From Deltaproteobacteria bacterium (lineage in GTDB: Bacteria; Myxococcota_A; Bradymonadia; REDH01), in contig REDH01000063.1 in the NCBI GenBank assembly GCA_007693585.1, positions 1 through 64,000 of the forward strand: a stretch of DNA of 64,000 nucleotides. Reading direction: 5' to 3'. The translations under genes were made by a program, and so were the position numbers. Positions 8,292 to 16,719 of this stretch are shown one piece after another. The notes below the pieces were generated by a model. The model was not told the origin of the DNA, did no database searches, and saw only the letters and a list, made by a program, of their open reading frames with translations. The number at the start of each line of letters is the position of its first letter. The stretch's first letter is position 1.

Positions 8292-9991
8292 GGGGCCGTT
8301 CCACTTCCCTTCCCTTCTTCCGTTCCAACCGCCCAGCGAGAACTGCCTTGAGTCCCAAGCGTCTGACAGCCATCGTTCCGCTCCTCGCCCTTCTCATCCC
8401 CGGCACTGTTCTGGGCGAAGAGTCGGTGGAGGAGGCGCCCGAGCGCCGCGGCAGCGACTTCGTGGATACGCGCATCACGTTCGTGTTTTCCGACGACAAC
8501 GTGTTCGCGGGCCCCGGGGAGACGCTGGTGAACAGTCCGGCGCCGGATTTCGGGCCGCGCGACGGAAACTTCTTTCCGTTCGAGAATCTGGACAGCCGCG
8601 ACAGCGGTCAGGAGACGCTGTCGCACCTGGTGCTCTATCGGCAGATGCCCGGCTATCTCCCGAACCTTCACACGGAGGCGGCGCTGGTGCTGCGAACGAG
8701 GCTCTTCGGGCCGGGCAACGTCTCCTTGCAGGACGACGGGTCGTACATCCGGATGGCGCTCGATGTGGGAGGGGGGGGGCGCTCGGCCCTGCCGGTTGAC
8801 CCCGGGCAGACGTCCGCCGACGGGGACCCGGAGGCACTTCCGCGCATGGAGACCGGGGATCGCAACATCGAGCTGGTGCTGTTTCCGTACACCTCGGAAC
8901 GGTTCCGGCTGGGATACGCCTGGGATCTCTCGTGGGGCGGGCGGGATATCTTCACGGAGGTCAATCGGCGCCCGGTGCCTGCGCTTCGCCTGCAGTTCAA
9001 CCACCCTGTCTTCTACGCGTTCGGCGGCGTCAAGACGACGCAGCAGGTCCAGGCCACGGCGGACCCGAGCGACGACGGCTACAACGAACTGCAGGCGTTC
9101 TACGGGTTGCTCGGTGGCTTCGGGTTTCGTCCGATCGACCTGATGACCTGGGAGGTCAACGGGGGCTACTTCCAGTCGGGCACGAACCGGAAGGGGGATG
9201 TGGAAGGTGAGCCGGTCGACACGGCGGGCGTGTCGACACGACTCAGCCTGCATCAGGGCTTCCAGGCGCGGGCGAGCGCGGACTTTCGGCTCGTGCGGAA
9301 CACCCCGGAGCTCTTCGACAGCTTCCTGCGCCCTCCCCCACCGACCCACGAACGCCTGGCATGGCGTCTGAGCCTCGAGGGGTCCATGGTCATGCAGAGT
9401 CTTGGAGACCCCGACCGGATAGGCGGTACCCGGGTCCAGCGGGCGTACGCGGGTGCAGTGAGCGGAACCCTCGGGTTCGGCAACACCAGGATCGGTGTGG
9501 ATGTCCTCAGCCGCAGTCTCGGCTACATGCTGATCAACGTCCCGGGGCTCGACCCGTTCAACGCCTTCTCGGAAGACAGCGAACAGACGCCGGAGGTGCT
9601 CGCCGCGCTCAGTGCGCAGTATACCTTCCGTGGCCCACGCCTGACCCCGGGAGCCCTGGTCGGGGTGCAGTTCCCCGCCACGTACCAGGGCCTCATTCCG
9701 CAGGTGCCCAACCAGCCCGAACAGCTCGCGGGGGAGCAGGTGGTCGTGGTCCGGAGTGCGGACAACTGGGAGCTGCTGCCCACCGGCGAGGACGCGAGGC
9801 CGATCCCCAGCTTCAAGCTGTCGCTCCGATGGGACGCGAGCCCGATGCTGGGCTTCGTCGGTCAGGTCGTTGGCAGTTACGACGACAATCAGGTACGACT
9901 GGTGCGGGATGATCGCACGGGGATCCCGCGACGCGAGTTCCGCGATCCCCTTGTCCTCGGCTTTGCCCTCCTCGCCCAGGCCCGGTTCTGA
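8288..9991 (+). CDS. Putative outer-membrane beta-barrel protein
   Basis: A 567-residue exported protein. The N-terminus has a long basic region, then a hydrophobic core (AIVPLLALLIPGTVLG) and probable cleavage before EES; a TTG at 8348 could be a shorter start. The mature chain alternates polar and hydrophobic residues with aromatic-rich strands (LRLQFNHPVFYAFGG, TWEVNGGYF, AALSAQYTF) and ends in ...LLAQARF, a C-terminal Phe as in many barrels recognised by BamA. No plug domain or TonB box was found, so this is not a classical TonB-dependent receptor. It is coupled by ATGA to the upstream lipoprotein and may be the membrane anchor or porin for the secreted components. Confidence 0.65.
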   Translation: MRGRSTSLPFFRSNRPARTALSPKRLTAIVPLLALLIPGTVLGEESVEEAPERRGSDFVDTRITFVFSDDNVFAGPGETLVNSPAPDFGPRDGNFFPFENLDSRDSGQETLSHLVLYRQMPGYLPNLHTEAALVLRTRLFGPGNVSLQDDGSYIRMALDVGGGGRSALPVDPGQTSADGDPEALPRMETGDRNIELVLFPYTSERFRLGYAWDLSWGGRDIFTEVNRRPVPALRLQFNHPVFYAFGGVKTTQQVQATADPSDDGYNELQAFYGLLGGFGFRPIDLMTWEVNGGYFQSGTNRKGDVEGEPVDTAGVSTRLSLHQGFQARASADFRLVRNTPELFDSFLRPPPPTHERLAWRLSLEGSMVMQSLGDPDRIGGTRVQRAYAGAVSGTLGFGNTRIGVDVLSRSLGYMLINVPGLDPFNAFSEDSEQTPEVLAALSAQYTFRGPRLTPGALVGVQFPATYQGLIPQVPNQPEQLAGEQVVVVRSADNWELLPTGEDARPIPSFKLSLRWDASPMLGFVGQVVGSYDDNQVRLVRDDRTGIPRREFRDPLVLGFALLAQARF

Positions 9992-10020
9992 CCCTGCACC
10001 TTCCATCCGCCGGCCGACCA

Positions 10021-10938
10021 GTGCTGGCCCTCCTTCCCCTGCTCGTCCTTGCCCTCCCGGGGATGATGTCGTCGTGCTCCCGTTCGACGACCGACCCGGC
10101 GCAGGAGATTCCCGCCGAGCTGGTCCTCCCGGAGTGGACCGGTCCATCGAGCGCAACGCTGGCCCTCTGGGCGGAGCGCGATGCGCGAACCGTCGACCTC
10201 GAACTCGGCGGTGAGCTTGGCCGAAGGTTCCTGAGCAGTCGACGGGCCATCCTTCACGACGCGCTGGATCTCCCGCTGCCTGGGGAGGCCGGGGAGCCTC
10301 CACCGGACGCCGAGTCACTGGCAAGAAGCTATGCGGGCGGACTGGAGGCCTGGGCGGCCGCGGAGGGGCCGGAGGCCTTCCACGACATGGGAGCCGCGGT
10401 CTGGCGTGAGTTCCGGCACGCGCTGGAGGCCGGCATAGCGGCTTCGCAGCGCGCGGGCCTGCCGGTGCTGGAATGGGTTGCGTCGAACCCCGAGGAGCCG
10501 ACTGCCATTCGCTTCGCCAGCTGGACCGGCGATTACTTCTTCGCCGCCGAGCGGTTCCGTGTGCGGGCGCCGGATGGGAGCGCCCTCCGGGACGCGGGTA
10601 CAGAGCGCCTGCTGTTCGAGGACTGGTGGACCGCACAACTCCGGGGATCAGGCCGGATCAGCGTGACCATGCCCGAAGCCGTGGAGCGCGATCTGCTGCT
10701 CTTCCGACTGCTGGCGGTACCGGATGCGCCCATCGACGCGCAGATGCGCTGGATCAACCAGCTTCAGCGCGACCATGGCGGGCTCGACGGCCGGCCGGTC
10801 ACGCTCGTGCGGGCCGCCGCCATGATGCGCAGCCGGCAGTTCCGCGAAGCCCGAATGGCCGTGGAGGCAGCTTCGTCGCTCCCCGAGACTCGACGCGAGG
10901 AGCTTCTGCGTCATGTCGATCGTGCCGCCGCGCGCTGA
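10021..10938 (+). CDS. Small putative lipoprotein of unknown function
   Basis: A 305-residue protein starting with GTG at 10021, 29 nt after the barrel gene. The N-terminal hydrophobic stretch ends in PGMMSSC, a plausible though atypical lipobox (Cys 19). The rest looks helical, rich in Ala, Glu and Arg, with a C-terminal RSRQFREARMAVEAASSLP that could be part of a TPR-like hairpin. No family was recognised. It is the last gene of the five-gene rightward envelope operon. Confidence 0.65.
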   Translation: MLALLPLLVLALPGMMSSCSRSTTDPAQEIPAELVLPEWTGPSSATLALWAERDARTVDLELGGELGRRFLSSRRAILHDALDLPLPGEAGEPPPDAESLARSYAGGLEAWAAAEGPEAFHDMGAAVWREFRHALEAGIAASQRAGLPVLEWVASNPEEPTAIRFASWTGDYFFAAERFRVRAPDGSALRDAGTERLLFEDWWTAQLRGSGRISVTMPEAVERDLLLFRLLAVPDAPIDAQMRWINQLQRDHGGLDGRPVTLVRAAAMMRSRQFREARMAVEAASSLPETRREELLRHVDRAAAR

Positions 10939-10973
10939 GCCCTTCGTTGCTCACTCTCCACCTCAATTGAGCA

Positions 10974-11003
10974 TTGACAGCGTTCGGACTCACGTGCTAC
11001 CTC
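10974..11003 (+). promoter_or_regulatory. Candidate promoter of tRNA-Ala
   Basis: TTGACA (10974-10979) is separated by 18 bp from TACCTC (10998-11003), which is immediately preceded by TGC as in an extended -10 element. The tRNA begins 43 bp after the -10 box. The same arrangement occurs upstream of nuoA and of the lipoprotein gene at 28920-29753. Confidence 0.5.
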
Positions 11004-11046
11004 GCCGCTCCGTTCTCGGGGATGCCCGGGAACGACATTACCTCTC

Positions 11047-11119
11047 GGGGCCATAGCTCAGCTGGGAGAGCGCTACACTGGCAGTGTAGAGGTCAGGGGT
11101 TCGAGCCCCCTTGGCTCCA
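11047..11119 (+). tRNA. tRNA-Ala, anticodon GGC
   Basis: A 73-nt cloverleaf can be folded by eye. Acceptor GGGGCCA pairs with TGGCTCC (one G-U). The D arm is GCTC/GAGC, the anticodon stem CTACA/TGTAG around loop CTGGCAG (anticodon GGC, reading GCC), and the T arm AGGGG/CCCCT around TTCGAGC. The discriminator base is A; the CCA end is not encoded. It stands alone between two protein genes. Confidence 0.97.
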
Positions 11120-11280
11120 CTCGAGATTGACAGATGACGCGCGGGCATTGCGTTCGCGATACGCGCTTCGATGCTCCCGAACTGTCCCGAGCAGCGAACC
11201 CTTGCGCTCGCAGCCACTTGCCACCCGATAGGGGGCTGGAACCCGGGGACCGCATCCGGTAGGGTCTTCGCCACGGCGCG

Positions 11281-11298
11281 CGGGGCCGGTCGGCCCCG
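11281..11298 (+). other. Perfect GC-rich hairpin between tRNA-Ala and a lipoprotein gene
   Basis: CGGGGCC-GGTC-GGCCCCG forms a 7-bp stem with a four-base loop, 35 bp before the ATG at 11333. No T-run follows, so it is not a canonical intrinsic terminator. It could end transcription from the tRNA or affect translation of the downstream gene. Confidence 0.5.
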
Positions 11299-11332
11299 TG
11301 GCGGCAGGCCATGTTCGTCATCGGGGGAATTC

Positions 11333-12937
11333 ATGCAGCTCGCAACCAGGCTTCAATCGCTTGCGGTACCGGAGAACCATCACCGGTGCCGTGCACTGCG
11401 CCGCGCGGTGGCGCTGGCCATCGTGGCGCTGTGCTTCGCGCTGCTGGGTGGTTGCGGGAGCGACAGCCGTGGTGAGGCGATTCCCGCGTCGTCGTCGGAT
11501 GTGGAGACCGGACCGGTAGCGGATGCAGCACCGTCCTCTGCGGGCCAGGCGTCCGGGTCGGAGAGCGACGAGCCCGGGCCGTGTACGGTAGACGAGGAGT
11601 GCCCGGGTGGCGGGGTCTGCGAACGTGGGTCGTGCAGCTATCCCTGTCTGTACGACGCGGATTGCGACATACCGCTCCCGGTCTGCGATGCCATCTCGCG
11701 TCGCTGCGCGGAGTGTCGGATGGACGAGCACTGCGAGGAAGGGGAGCTGTGCATCGGGGGGCGCTGTCTCCCGCCTTGCCGCGATCAGGCCGGGTGCGAG
11801 GACCTGGATGCCTACTGTGATGTGGTCGGGGGCTTCTGCCGACCGCGCGAGTGCGAGGGGGATGCCGACTGCGAGGTGGGTGAACGCTGCGACACGGAGT
11901 TCGGTCGGTGTGGGCTGCCGGACTGTCGGCAGAGCGTGGATTGCGGTGACGAAGGGCCGTGCGTTGACGGCCGATGCGCGGGTGCGGAGCCGCCGTGCAC
12001 GCCCGGTGCGCGGGAGTGCTCCGGCTCGCGGAGTCTCCGCGTATGCACGTCGGATCGCCGGTGGACGGAGCAGCGCTGCCCCTCGGCCTGTGCGGACGGG
12101 GAGTGCACGGAGGACCTCAACCCATGCGGGGGAGCGACGCTCCTGCCGGCGGACCCGGGTGACCCCTGTGGTGCCTGTGGCCTATGGCGCTGTGCCGGGA
12201 GCGATCGGCTGACCTGCGAGGAGGTCGAGGAAGCGAACGCCTGCGGAGGATGTGGTCTGCTCCCTGCCGACCCGGGAACGTCATGTGGGCCGTGCGGAAC
12301 GTGGCGGTGCACCGACGAGGACACGGTGGTGTGCGAGGACCTGGGGGAGAACGCCTGCGGTGGGTGCGGCTCACTGGAGGGAAGCCCGGGGGATCGGTGC
12401 GAGACGTGTGGCGTGCTGGAGTGCCGGGGAGACACGCTCGCCTGCAACGATCCGGGACGGAACGCGTGCGGCGGATGCACGAGCCTGTCGACCTTCCCCG
12501 GCGCACCGTGTGAGGCCCCGGGCGAGATCCATGTCTGTTCCGGGCAGAACGCGCTGACCTGCCGAGCGGACACCACCGAGAGCTGCAGCTCGGCGTTCGG
12601 GTGCATCCAGTGGGCGCAGCGCTTCGGGATCACGAATCCGCTCGCGATCGGATGTGACGACGAGGTGGGGTGCTACATGAAGGGCACCTGTTCGCGTTCC
12701 GGGGAGCCGACCGCTTCCGACCCCTTCGGCTCGACGTGTCCGTCCGGCACATTCTGCGCCGGAGACATTCCGTTCGTGGACATTCAGGCGGGCTGCGTCG
12801 GCTGCGATCCGGATGACAATTCGACGTGTCGTGACGGAGAGGTATGTCGCAGCCTGTTCGGGTTGCTCGACCTCTGCCAGGACCCGCTCTCGCTTCCTCC
12901 CGGGCTTCCGGGTCTGCCCTTCCCCCTGCCCTTCTGA
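11333..12937 (+). CDS. Cys-rich repeat lipoprotein
   Basis: A 534-residue predicted surface lipoprotein (lipobox ALLGGC, Cys 41). After a low-complexity linker the protein carries many Cys pairs: first short C-x(n)-C units of the kind found in myxobacterial Cys-rich proteins (CTVDEECPGGGVC, CRMDEHCEEGELC), then four repeats of about 38 residues beginning N-x-C-G-G (residues about 263-412), then a Cys-rich end and a Pro/Leu tail (PGLPGLPFPLPF). Regular disulfides and export are implied. Such proteins are common in Myxococcota-type genomes, usually with unknown function. The start at 11333 gives a normal signal peptide; the longer upstream frame does not look coding. Confidence 0.75.
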   Translation: MQLATRLQSLAVPENHHRCRALRRAVALAIVALCFALLGGCGSDSRGEAIPASSSDVETGPVADAAPSSAGQASGSESDEPGPCTVDEECPGGGVCERGSCSYPCLYDADCDIPLPVCDAISRRCAECRMDEHCEEGELCIGGRCLPPCRDQAGCEDLDAYCDVVGGFCRPRECEGDADCEVGERCDTEFGRCGLPDCRQSVDCGDEGPCVDGRCAGAEPPCTPGARECSGSRSLRVCTSDRRWTEQRCPSACADGECTEDLNPCGGATLLPADPGDPCGACGLWRCAGSDRLTCEEVEEANACGGCGLLPADPGTSCGPCGTWRCTDEDTVVCEDLGENACGGCGSLEGSPGDRCETCGVLECRGDTLACNDPGRNACGGCTSLSTFPGAPCEAPGEIHVCSGQNALTCRADTTESCSSAFGCIQWAQRFGITNPLAIGCDDEVGCYMKGTCSRSGEPTASDPFGSTCPSGTFCAGDIPFVDIQAGCVGCDPDDNSTCRDGEVCRSLFGLLDLCQDPLSLPPGLPGLPFPLPF

Positions 12938-13239
12938 GCGGCTGCGCCGGGTCGAGTGTGATGCTCGTCACACCCACCGGCGACCCGGCCGGCGTCATCC
13001 GCTGCCCTGCAGGGCGTGTGCACGATCGACGGGATCCGCGGAGATCCGGGGCGCACGCAGGGAGCGGCCGTGCCCGGTCGGGCGGAGCGGGGGAACTGGT
13101 CACGGTTCCTGGCTCCGGAGCCGTTGGCGAAGCCTTCCCGAAGCAGTCCACTCGGTCCGGCCCCATCGTCGAACAGGGTCCGCGCGCGTCTTGCGGTGAA
13201 CGCTGTCCGGAGGACGCTGGCCGTGTGCGTCGCTCCGGG
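12938..13239. other. Intergenic region between convergent genes
   Basis: About 300 bp separates the Cys-rich lipoprotein (+) from the barrel-like protein (-). Apart from a nested inverted repeat at 12946-12989, no gene, RNA or repeat was recognised. Its base composition resembles the coding regions, so a decayed gene cannot be excluded. Confidence 0.5.
12946..12989. terminator. Nested inverted repeat, possible bidirectional terminator
   Basis: An outer stem GCCGGGTCG / CGACCCGGC (12946-12954 with 12981-12989) encloses an inner stem GTGTGA / TCACAC (12956-12961 with 12968-12973) with a 6-nt loop. It begins 9 bp after the stop codon of the Cys-rich lipoprotein gene, between two convergent genes. 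No T-run follows. Confidence 0.45.
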
Positions 13240-14253
13240 CTATTCCTCCCCGAAGCCGGCCGCCCAGCTCAGGCTCAGCAGCAGGTTGTTGGAGACCTGC
13301 CAGTCCTCGACAAGGGCGGGGATTCGTGCGGCGCGGAACTGGTAGTCGAGGGAGGCCCAGGTCACGAGGCGGAAGGAGAGGGTCGCGGCCACTTCGACGT
13401 TGGCGAGGTCGATGGCGCTTCGGTCATCGTTGGCGAGGCTGTTGTAGAACGGGATGAGTGTCTCCGCCTCGATGCTGTACGTGACGTTTCCGCCCTCGAA
13501 CTCGCCGGTGGCCTCCAGTACGGCCTCGGCGCCGATCTGGTTGAAGCTGCGCAACTCGGCGAGTTCGATGATGTCCGGCGTCTCCTCGTCGTCGGCGACG
13601 ACGAGCTGGCCGTCGGCAAAGACCTGCCTTGCGCCGACGCCGAGCCGCAGCATCGATCGGATCATCGGGTCGTTGCTGGGACGAACGAAGGCACCGACGG
13701 ACTCGCGAAGCGTGAGGGGGCGGAGTGCGTTCGTGAGCCGGATGCGGTCGTCGATGGCCACGGTATCGCCGTCGAGGGAGTAAGCGACATCGTCAGGTCG
13801 CACGTCGAAGCCATGGAACAGTGCGGTATTGAGCTGTGCTCTGGTGAACGGGCCGATCCAGTCCACCTCCGGAAAGTGGTACAGGTAGAGGCTTTCGATG
13901 CGGAGCTCGTCCGCGGTCTTGACGAGTTCCGGGATGGTCGGGGTTCTGCTGAAGGTCTGGCTGGCGCGCAGGGTGTTTCGCAGGCTGTGTCCGTTGCGGG
14001 CGAAGCTCAGCCGGCCATTGACGTTCGTACCGAGGGCGATGGTCGTGCCGTCGCTCTGTCCGACAACCCTGTTGTTGTGGGTGAGCGAGAAGTTTCCGGA
14101 CAGGGACAGGCGTCCGGACCATCCGCTCTCTTCGGGAGCGGCCTCGGGTGCTTCCTCGATCACGAATTCCTGTGCGGCGACGACGGCCGGGGCGGCCAGC
14201 ACGCCCCCGAGGGCCAGGAGGAGCAGAGCGACGACATGGGTGAGTCGGGACAT
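13240..14253 (-). CDS. Exported beta-rich protein, probable outer-membrane barrel
   Basis: A 337-residue protein. Signal peptide: hydrophobic core VVALLLLALGGVLAAPAVVA, cleaved before QEF. The mature part has alternating strand patterns (GRLSLSGNFSLTHNNRV, GTNVNGRLSFARNG, LRNTLRASQTF, FRLVTWASLDYQFRAA), a look shared with the DUF481/DUF3078-type outer-membrane proteins; this is impression, not a match. The start was set at MSRLTHVV because AGGA lies upstream and the earlier frame is Arg/Pro-rich. It is transcribed convergently with the Cys-rich lipoprotein and lies downstream of the IgGFc-like gene on the same strand, 210 bp away. Confidence 0.6.
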   Translation of the reverse strand: MSRLTHVVALLLLALGGVLAAPAVVAAQEFVIEEAPEAAPEESGWSGRLSLSGNFSLTHNNRVVGQSDGTTIALGTNVNGRLSFARNGHSLRNTLRASQTFSRTPTIPELVKTADELRIESLYLYHFPEVDWIGPFTRAQLNTALFHGFDVRPDDVAYSLDGDTVAIDDRIRLTNALRPLTLRESVGAFVRPSNDPMIRSMLRLGVGARQVFADGQLVVADDEETPDIIELAELRSFNQIGAEAVLEATGEFEGGNVTYSIEAETLIPFYNSLANDDRSAIDLANVEVAATLSFRLVTWASLDYQFRAARIPALVEDWQVSNNLLLSLSWAAGFGEE

Positions 14254-14463
14254 GGGGCATCCTGTCAGGCGGAACGGGGACCGGTGGAGCCGTGGTGCTG
14301 GCTTGCGCGGCCGCAGGCGGGGTAGGCACACAGGCGCGAGCGAGAAGTGCTGATCCCCTCGGTGTCAAGGGGGGATGTCGGGTCCGCGCCTGCTCCTGTG
14401 TCCATTCGGAGCACGATCGGTCGTGGCCCCGGACGGTGGCGCTACCCGGCCAGCTCGCGCCCG

Positions 14464-16551
14464 CTACTCTTCGGTCAGGTTCAGGCCGCCGGGGTAACCG
14501 TAGGAGACGGCACCGGAGTAGCCCGTGACGTAGATGCCGAAGACGTCCGCGCTCTCCACGCGGACAGCGCCCGCTTCGACGGGTACGTACCCGACGCGCC
14601 AGCCGGTGTTGGCAATCTCGGTGAAGGACGACTCGGGCACGGGCTGGTTGTTGACGCGGATGATCTCGTCGCCGGGCTTCACGATGGAGAGCCAGTTCTG
14701 ATTGTAGTTGCGCGGAACGGCGACGAGGTAGTCGCGCCGGAACTGGCTGCGGGGGACCTGGAGGATGAAGGTGGGATCGCCGATGCCGCCGGCGCCGCGG
14801 GTCTGCTGGCTGGTGAGGAACTGGCCGATCATGACGGGTTCGGTGGCGATCAGCTCGAACGACTGCGGAGTGGAGAATTCCACGAACTCGCCTGCGTTGA
14901 GGGTCTGCCCGTGGACTCCGCTGATGGTGGGGTTGGTGGTGATGGAGGTGTTGTCGCGCGCGGCGATGACCCGGTAGAAGTCGGGTTCGGTTCCGCGCGG
15001 CGCGGCCTTGACGACGAGGTACTCGCTGCCCCAGGTGGAGACCGGAAAGAGCTGTTGTTCGAGTCGGTCGGCGCAGCAGGTCTGGTCACCGTCCGGGCCT
15101 CCGCCTTCTCCGAGCACGGCCTGCTTGTGGCCGGCGAACACGGCGATGGGCTGGGTGGACGTGACTCGGGTTCCGGTGAAGTCGCGCGAGGTGGCCCGGG
15201 GAATGAAACCACCGATCAGCTCGATTTCGGAGGCCGATTCGAAGTTGAGAACCTCTCCCTGCTGAATCTCGAATTGCTGGACGGATCGGGCCGGGAACGC
15301 CGGCATGTCCGGTCCGGGCAGGGTGTCGGTGGAGAAGCGCACGGTCACCGTGGTGGTTCCCGGCGAGGTGCCCACGATGGTGAAGTAGCCGAATTGCCCG
15401 TCGTCGGTATCGAGGGGATTGCTCCCGCCTCCGGGCAGGAAGTCGCCGAGGAAATCGAGGTCGGTGCCGGACGGCCAGGTGACGACGAAGTACTCGTTGC
15501 CGAGGGAGGTGTCGGGGAGAAGAAGCGAGGCGTCGTTGGATGCCGCGCCCACGTTGTCGAGGGGCTTGAACTGGTAGGCGGTGACGGGGAGCGAGGTGGT
15601 GATGTGGACGCTGTTCATCGTGCTCCCCGACCCGGAGATGTTCTGGTCCGGGAGCTGAATGGTCGTCGTGCCGTTGGGCGGGATGGTGTAGGTCGACTGC
15701 TCGGGCTGCGCTTCTCCGTAGCTGACGACCTGCACCTCGGTGGTCCGTTCGCTGAGGTTTGCGAGCACCACGGCGGCGAATCGCTGGTCCGGTCGCGAGA
15801 AATCCGTCGGGTCGGCGAACATGGGGAGGTCGACGGCCCAGTAGGAGCAGCCGATGTAGGTTCTCTCCTTGGAGAAGAAGTCGCACGGGTCGTCGCAGAA
15901 GCCCTCGCTGCAGACCTCACCTTCGGCCTGGTTGCAGACGGGACCCGGCGTCCAGCCGGTTCCGTCCTCGTTGCAGATCTCGGTGTCGAGGTCGCTGGCG
16001 CACCGTCGGGAGCCGGGACGGCACGCCAGCTCCTGGCATTGCCCTGCCCAGCAGGTGAGTCCGTCCTCGCAGGGTTCGGTCAGGAAGGTGTTTCCATCTT
16101 CCCCGCAGACGAGCAGTGCGAAGTCGCTGGCGCATCCCTGGACGATCCCCGGTTCGCAGTCCGCAGGTGGAACGCAGCGACCACCGCTGCAGATCTCGTT
16201 TTCGGGGCATGGTCCCGACACGACGAATTCGTCCTCGGGGCAGTCGAGCACCTCTCCGGAGGGAGAACAGGCTCGCTCGCCGGGGCTGCAGGGATCGCCG
16301 GGACGGGCCGCGTCTTCCTGGACGGGGAGATCCGACACGCTGCTGCCTGCCTGTGACCCGACGGCGGTTCCGGCGGTTGGGTCTTCACCCGTCCCGTTGC
16401 CGCCGCGACCGGGAAGGTCGAGGCACTCTCTGGACGTGCACGTCTCCGAAGCGCTGTCACGGCAGCCAGGCACGAGTACGAGCAGGAGGGCCGCCGAGGA
16501 GACGAGCAGGACGAAGCGGATGTGGACCTGCGTGAGAGCGTGGCGAGACAT
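14464..16551 (-). CDS. IgGFc-binding-like Cys-rich lipoprotein
   Basis: A 695-residue lipoprotein (lipobox LVLVPGC, Cys 30). Residues about 70-230 are Cys-rich units (CSPGERACSPSG, CRPGSRRCASDLDTEIC). The remaining part is a long beta-rich region with features of the IgGFc-binding N-terminal domain (YIGCSYWAVDLPMF, FAAVVLANLSE, TTIQLPDQNISGSG, VTAYQFKPLDN, IAVFAGHKQA, GVYVTGYS-like end). This family is frequent in Myxococcota as large surface proteins; binding of immunoglobulin is only the origin of the name. GGAG lies just upstream of the ATG. A good promoter candidate (16635-16663) precedes the gene. Confidence 0.8.
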   Translation of the reverse strand: MSRHALTQVHIRFVLLVSSAALLLVLVPGCRDSASETCTSRECLDLPGRGGNGTGEDPTAGTAVGSQAGSSVSDLPVQEDAARPGDPCSPGERACSPSGEVLDCPEDEFVVSGPCPENEICSGGRCVPPADCEPGIVQGCASDFALLVCGEDGNTFLTEPCEDGLTCWAGQCQELACRPGSRRCASDLDTEICNEDGTGWTPGPVCNQAEGEVCSEGFCDDPCDFFSKERTYIGCSYWAVDLPMFADPTDFSRPDQRFAAVVLANLSERTTEVQVVSYGEAQPEQSTYTIPPNGTTTIQLPDQNISGSGSTMNSVHITTSLPVTAYQFKPLDNVGAASNDASLLLPDTSLGNEYFVVTWPSGTDLDFLGDFLPGGGSNPLDTDDGQFGYFTIVGTSPGTTTVTVRFSTDTLPGPDMPAFPARSVQQFEIQQGEVLNFESASEIELIGGFIPRATSRDFTGTRVTSTQPIAVFAGHKQAVLGEGGGPDGDQTCCADRLEQQLFPVSTWGSEYLVVKAAPRGTEPDFYRVIAARDNTSITTNPTISGVHGQTLNAGEFVEFSTPQSFELIATEPVMIGQFLTSQQTRGAGGIGDPTFILQVPRSQFRRDYLVAVPRNYNQNWLSIVKPGDEIIRVNNQPVPESSFTEIANTGWRVGYVPVEAGAVRVESADVFGIYVTGYSGAVSYGYPGGLNLTEE

Positions 16552-16634
16552 GGAGGACTCCGGGTGGACTCGGTGCGGATGCTGTCGAAGGTCTGGCAAG
16601 TGCGCGACGTGCCGCCGGCATGAAGGCGCCGGAG

Positions 16635-16663
16635 AGTCTACCGAAGTCCCTGTTTCGCGCCAA
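16635..16663 (-). promoter_or_regulatory. Candidate promoter of the IgGFc-like lipoprotein gene
   Basis: On the minus strand TTGGCG (16658-16663) and TAGACT (16635-16640) are 17 bp apart, 84 bp upstream of the ATG at 16551. The -10 keeps the TA...T positions. Confidence 0.45.
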
Positions 16664-16675
16664 GCCGGACGAGAT

Positions 16676-16692
16676 TGCACTGCGTCAGTGCA
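16676..16692. other. Perfect 17-bp palindrome between dnaJ-like gene and lipoprotein promoter
   Basis: TGCACTG-CGT-CAGTGCA lies 28 bp beyond the dnaJ-like stop codon and 13 bp upstream of the -35 box of the next gene. It could be the 3' hairpin of the chaperone transcript or an operator for the lipoprotein promoter. No T-run follows it on the minus strand. Confidence 0.55.
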
Positions 16693-16719
16693 TCGCGTCA
16701 GCGGCGTGCGCACCGGCTC

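Noticed and set aside
8288-9991. Reading the barrel protein as a TonB-dependent receptor
   Set aside because: At 567 residues it lacks a visible plug domain and TonB box, so only a generic outer-membrane barrel is supported.
11127-11156. TTGACA just after tRNA-Ala as promoter for the Cys-rich lipoprotein
   Set aside because: No TA-type -10 box is found at 16-19 bp; the sequences there are GCGTTC/CGTTCG.
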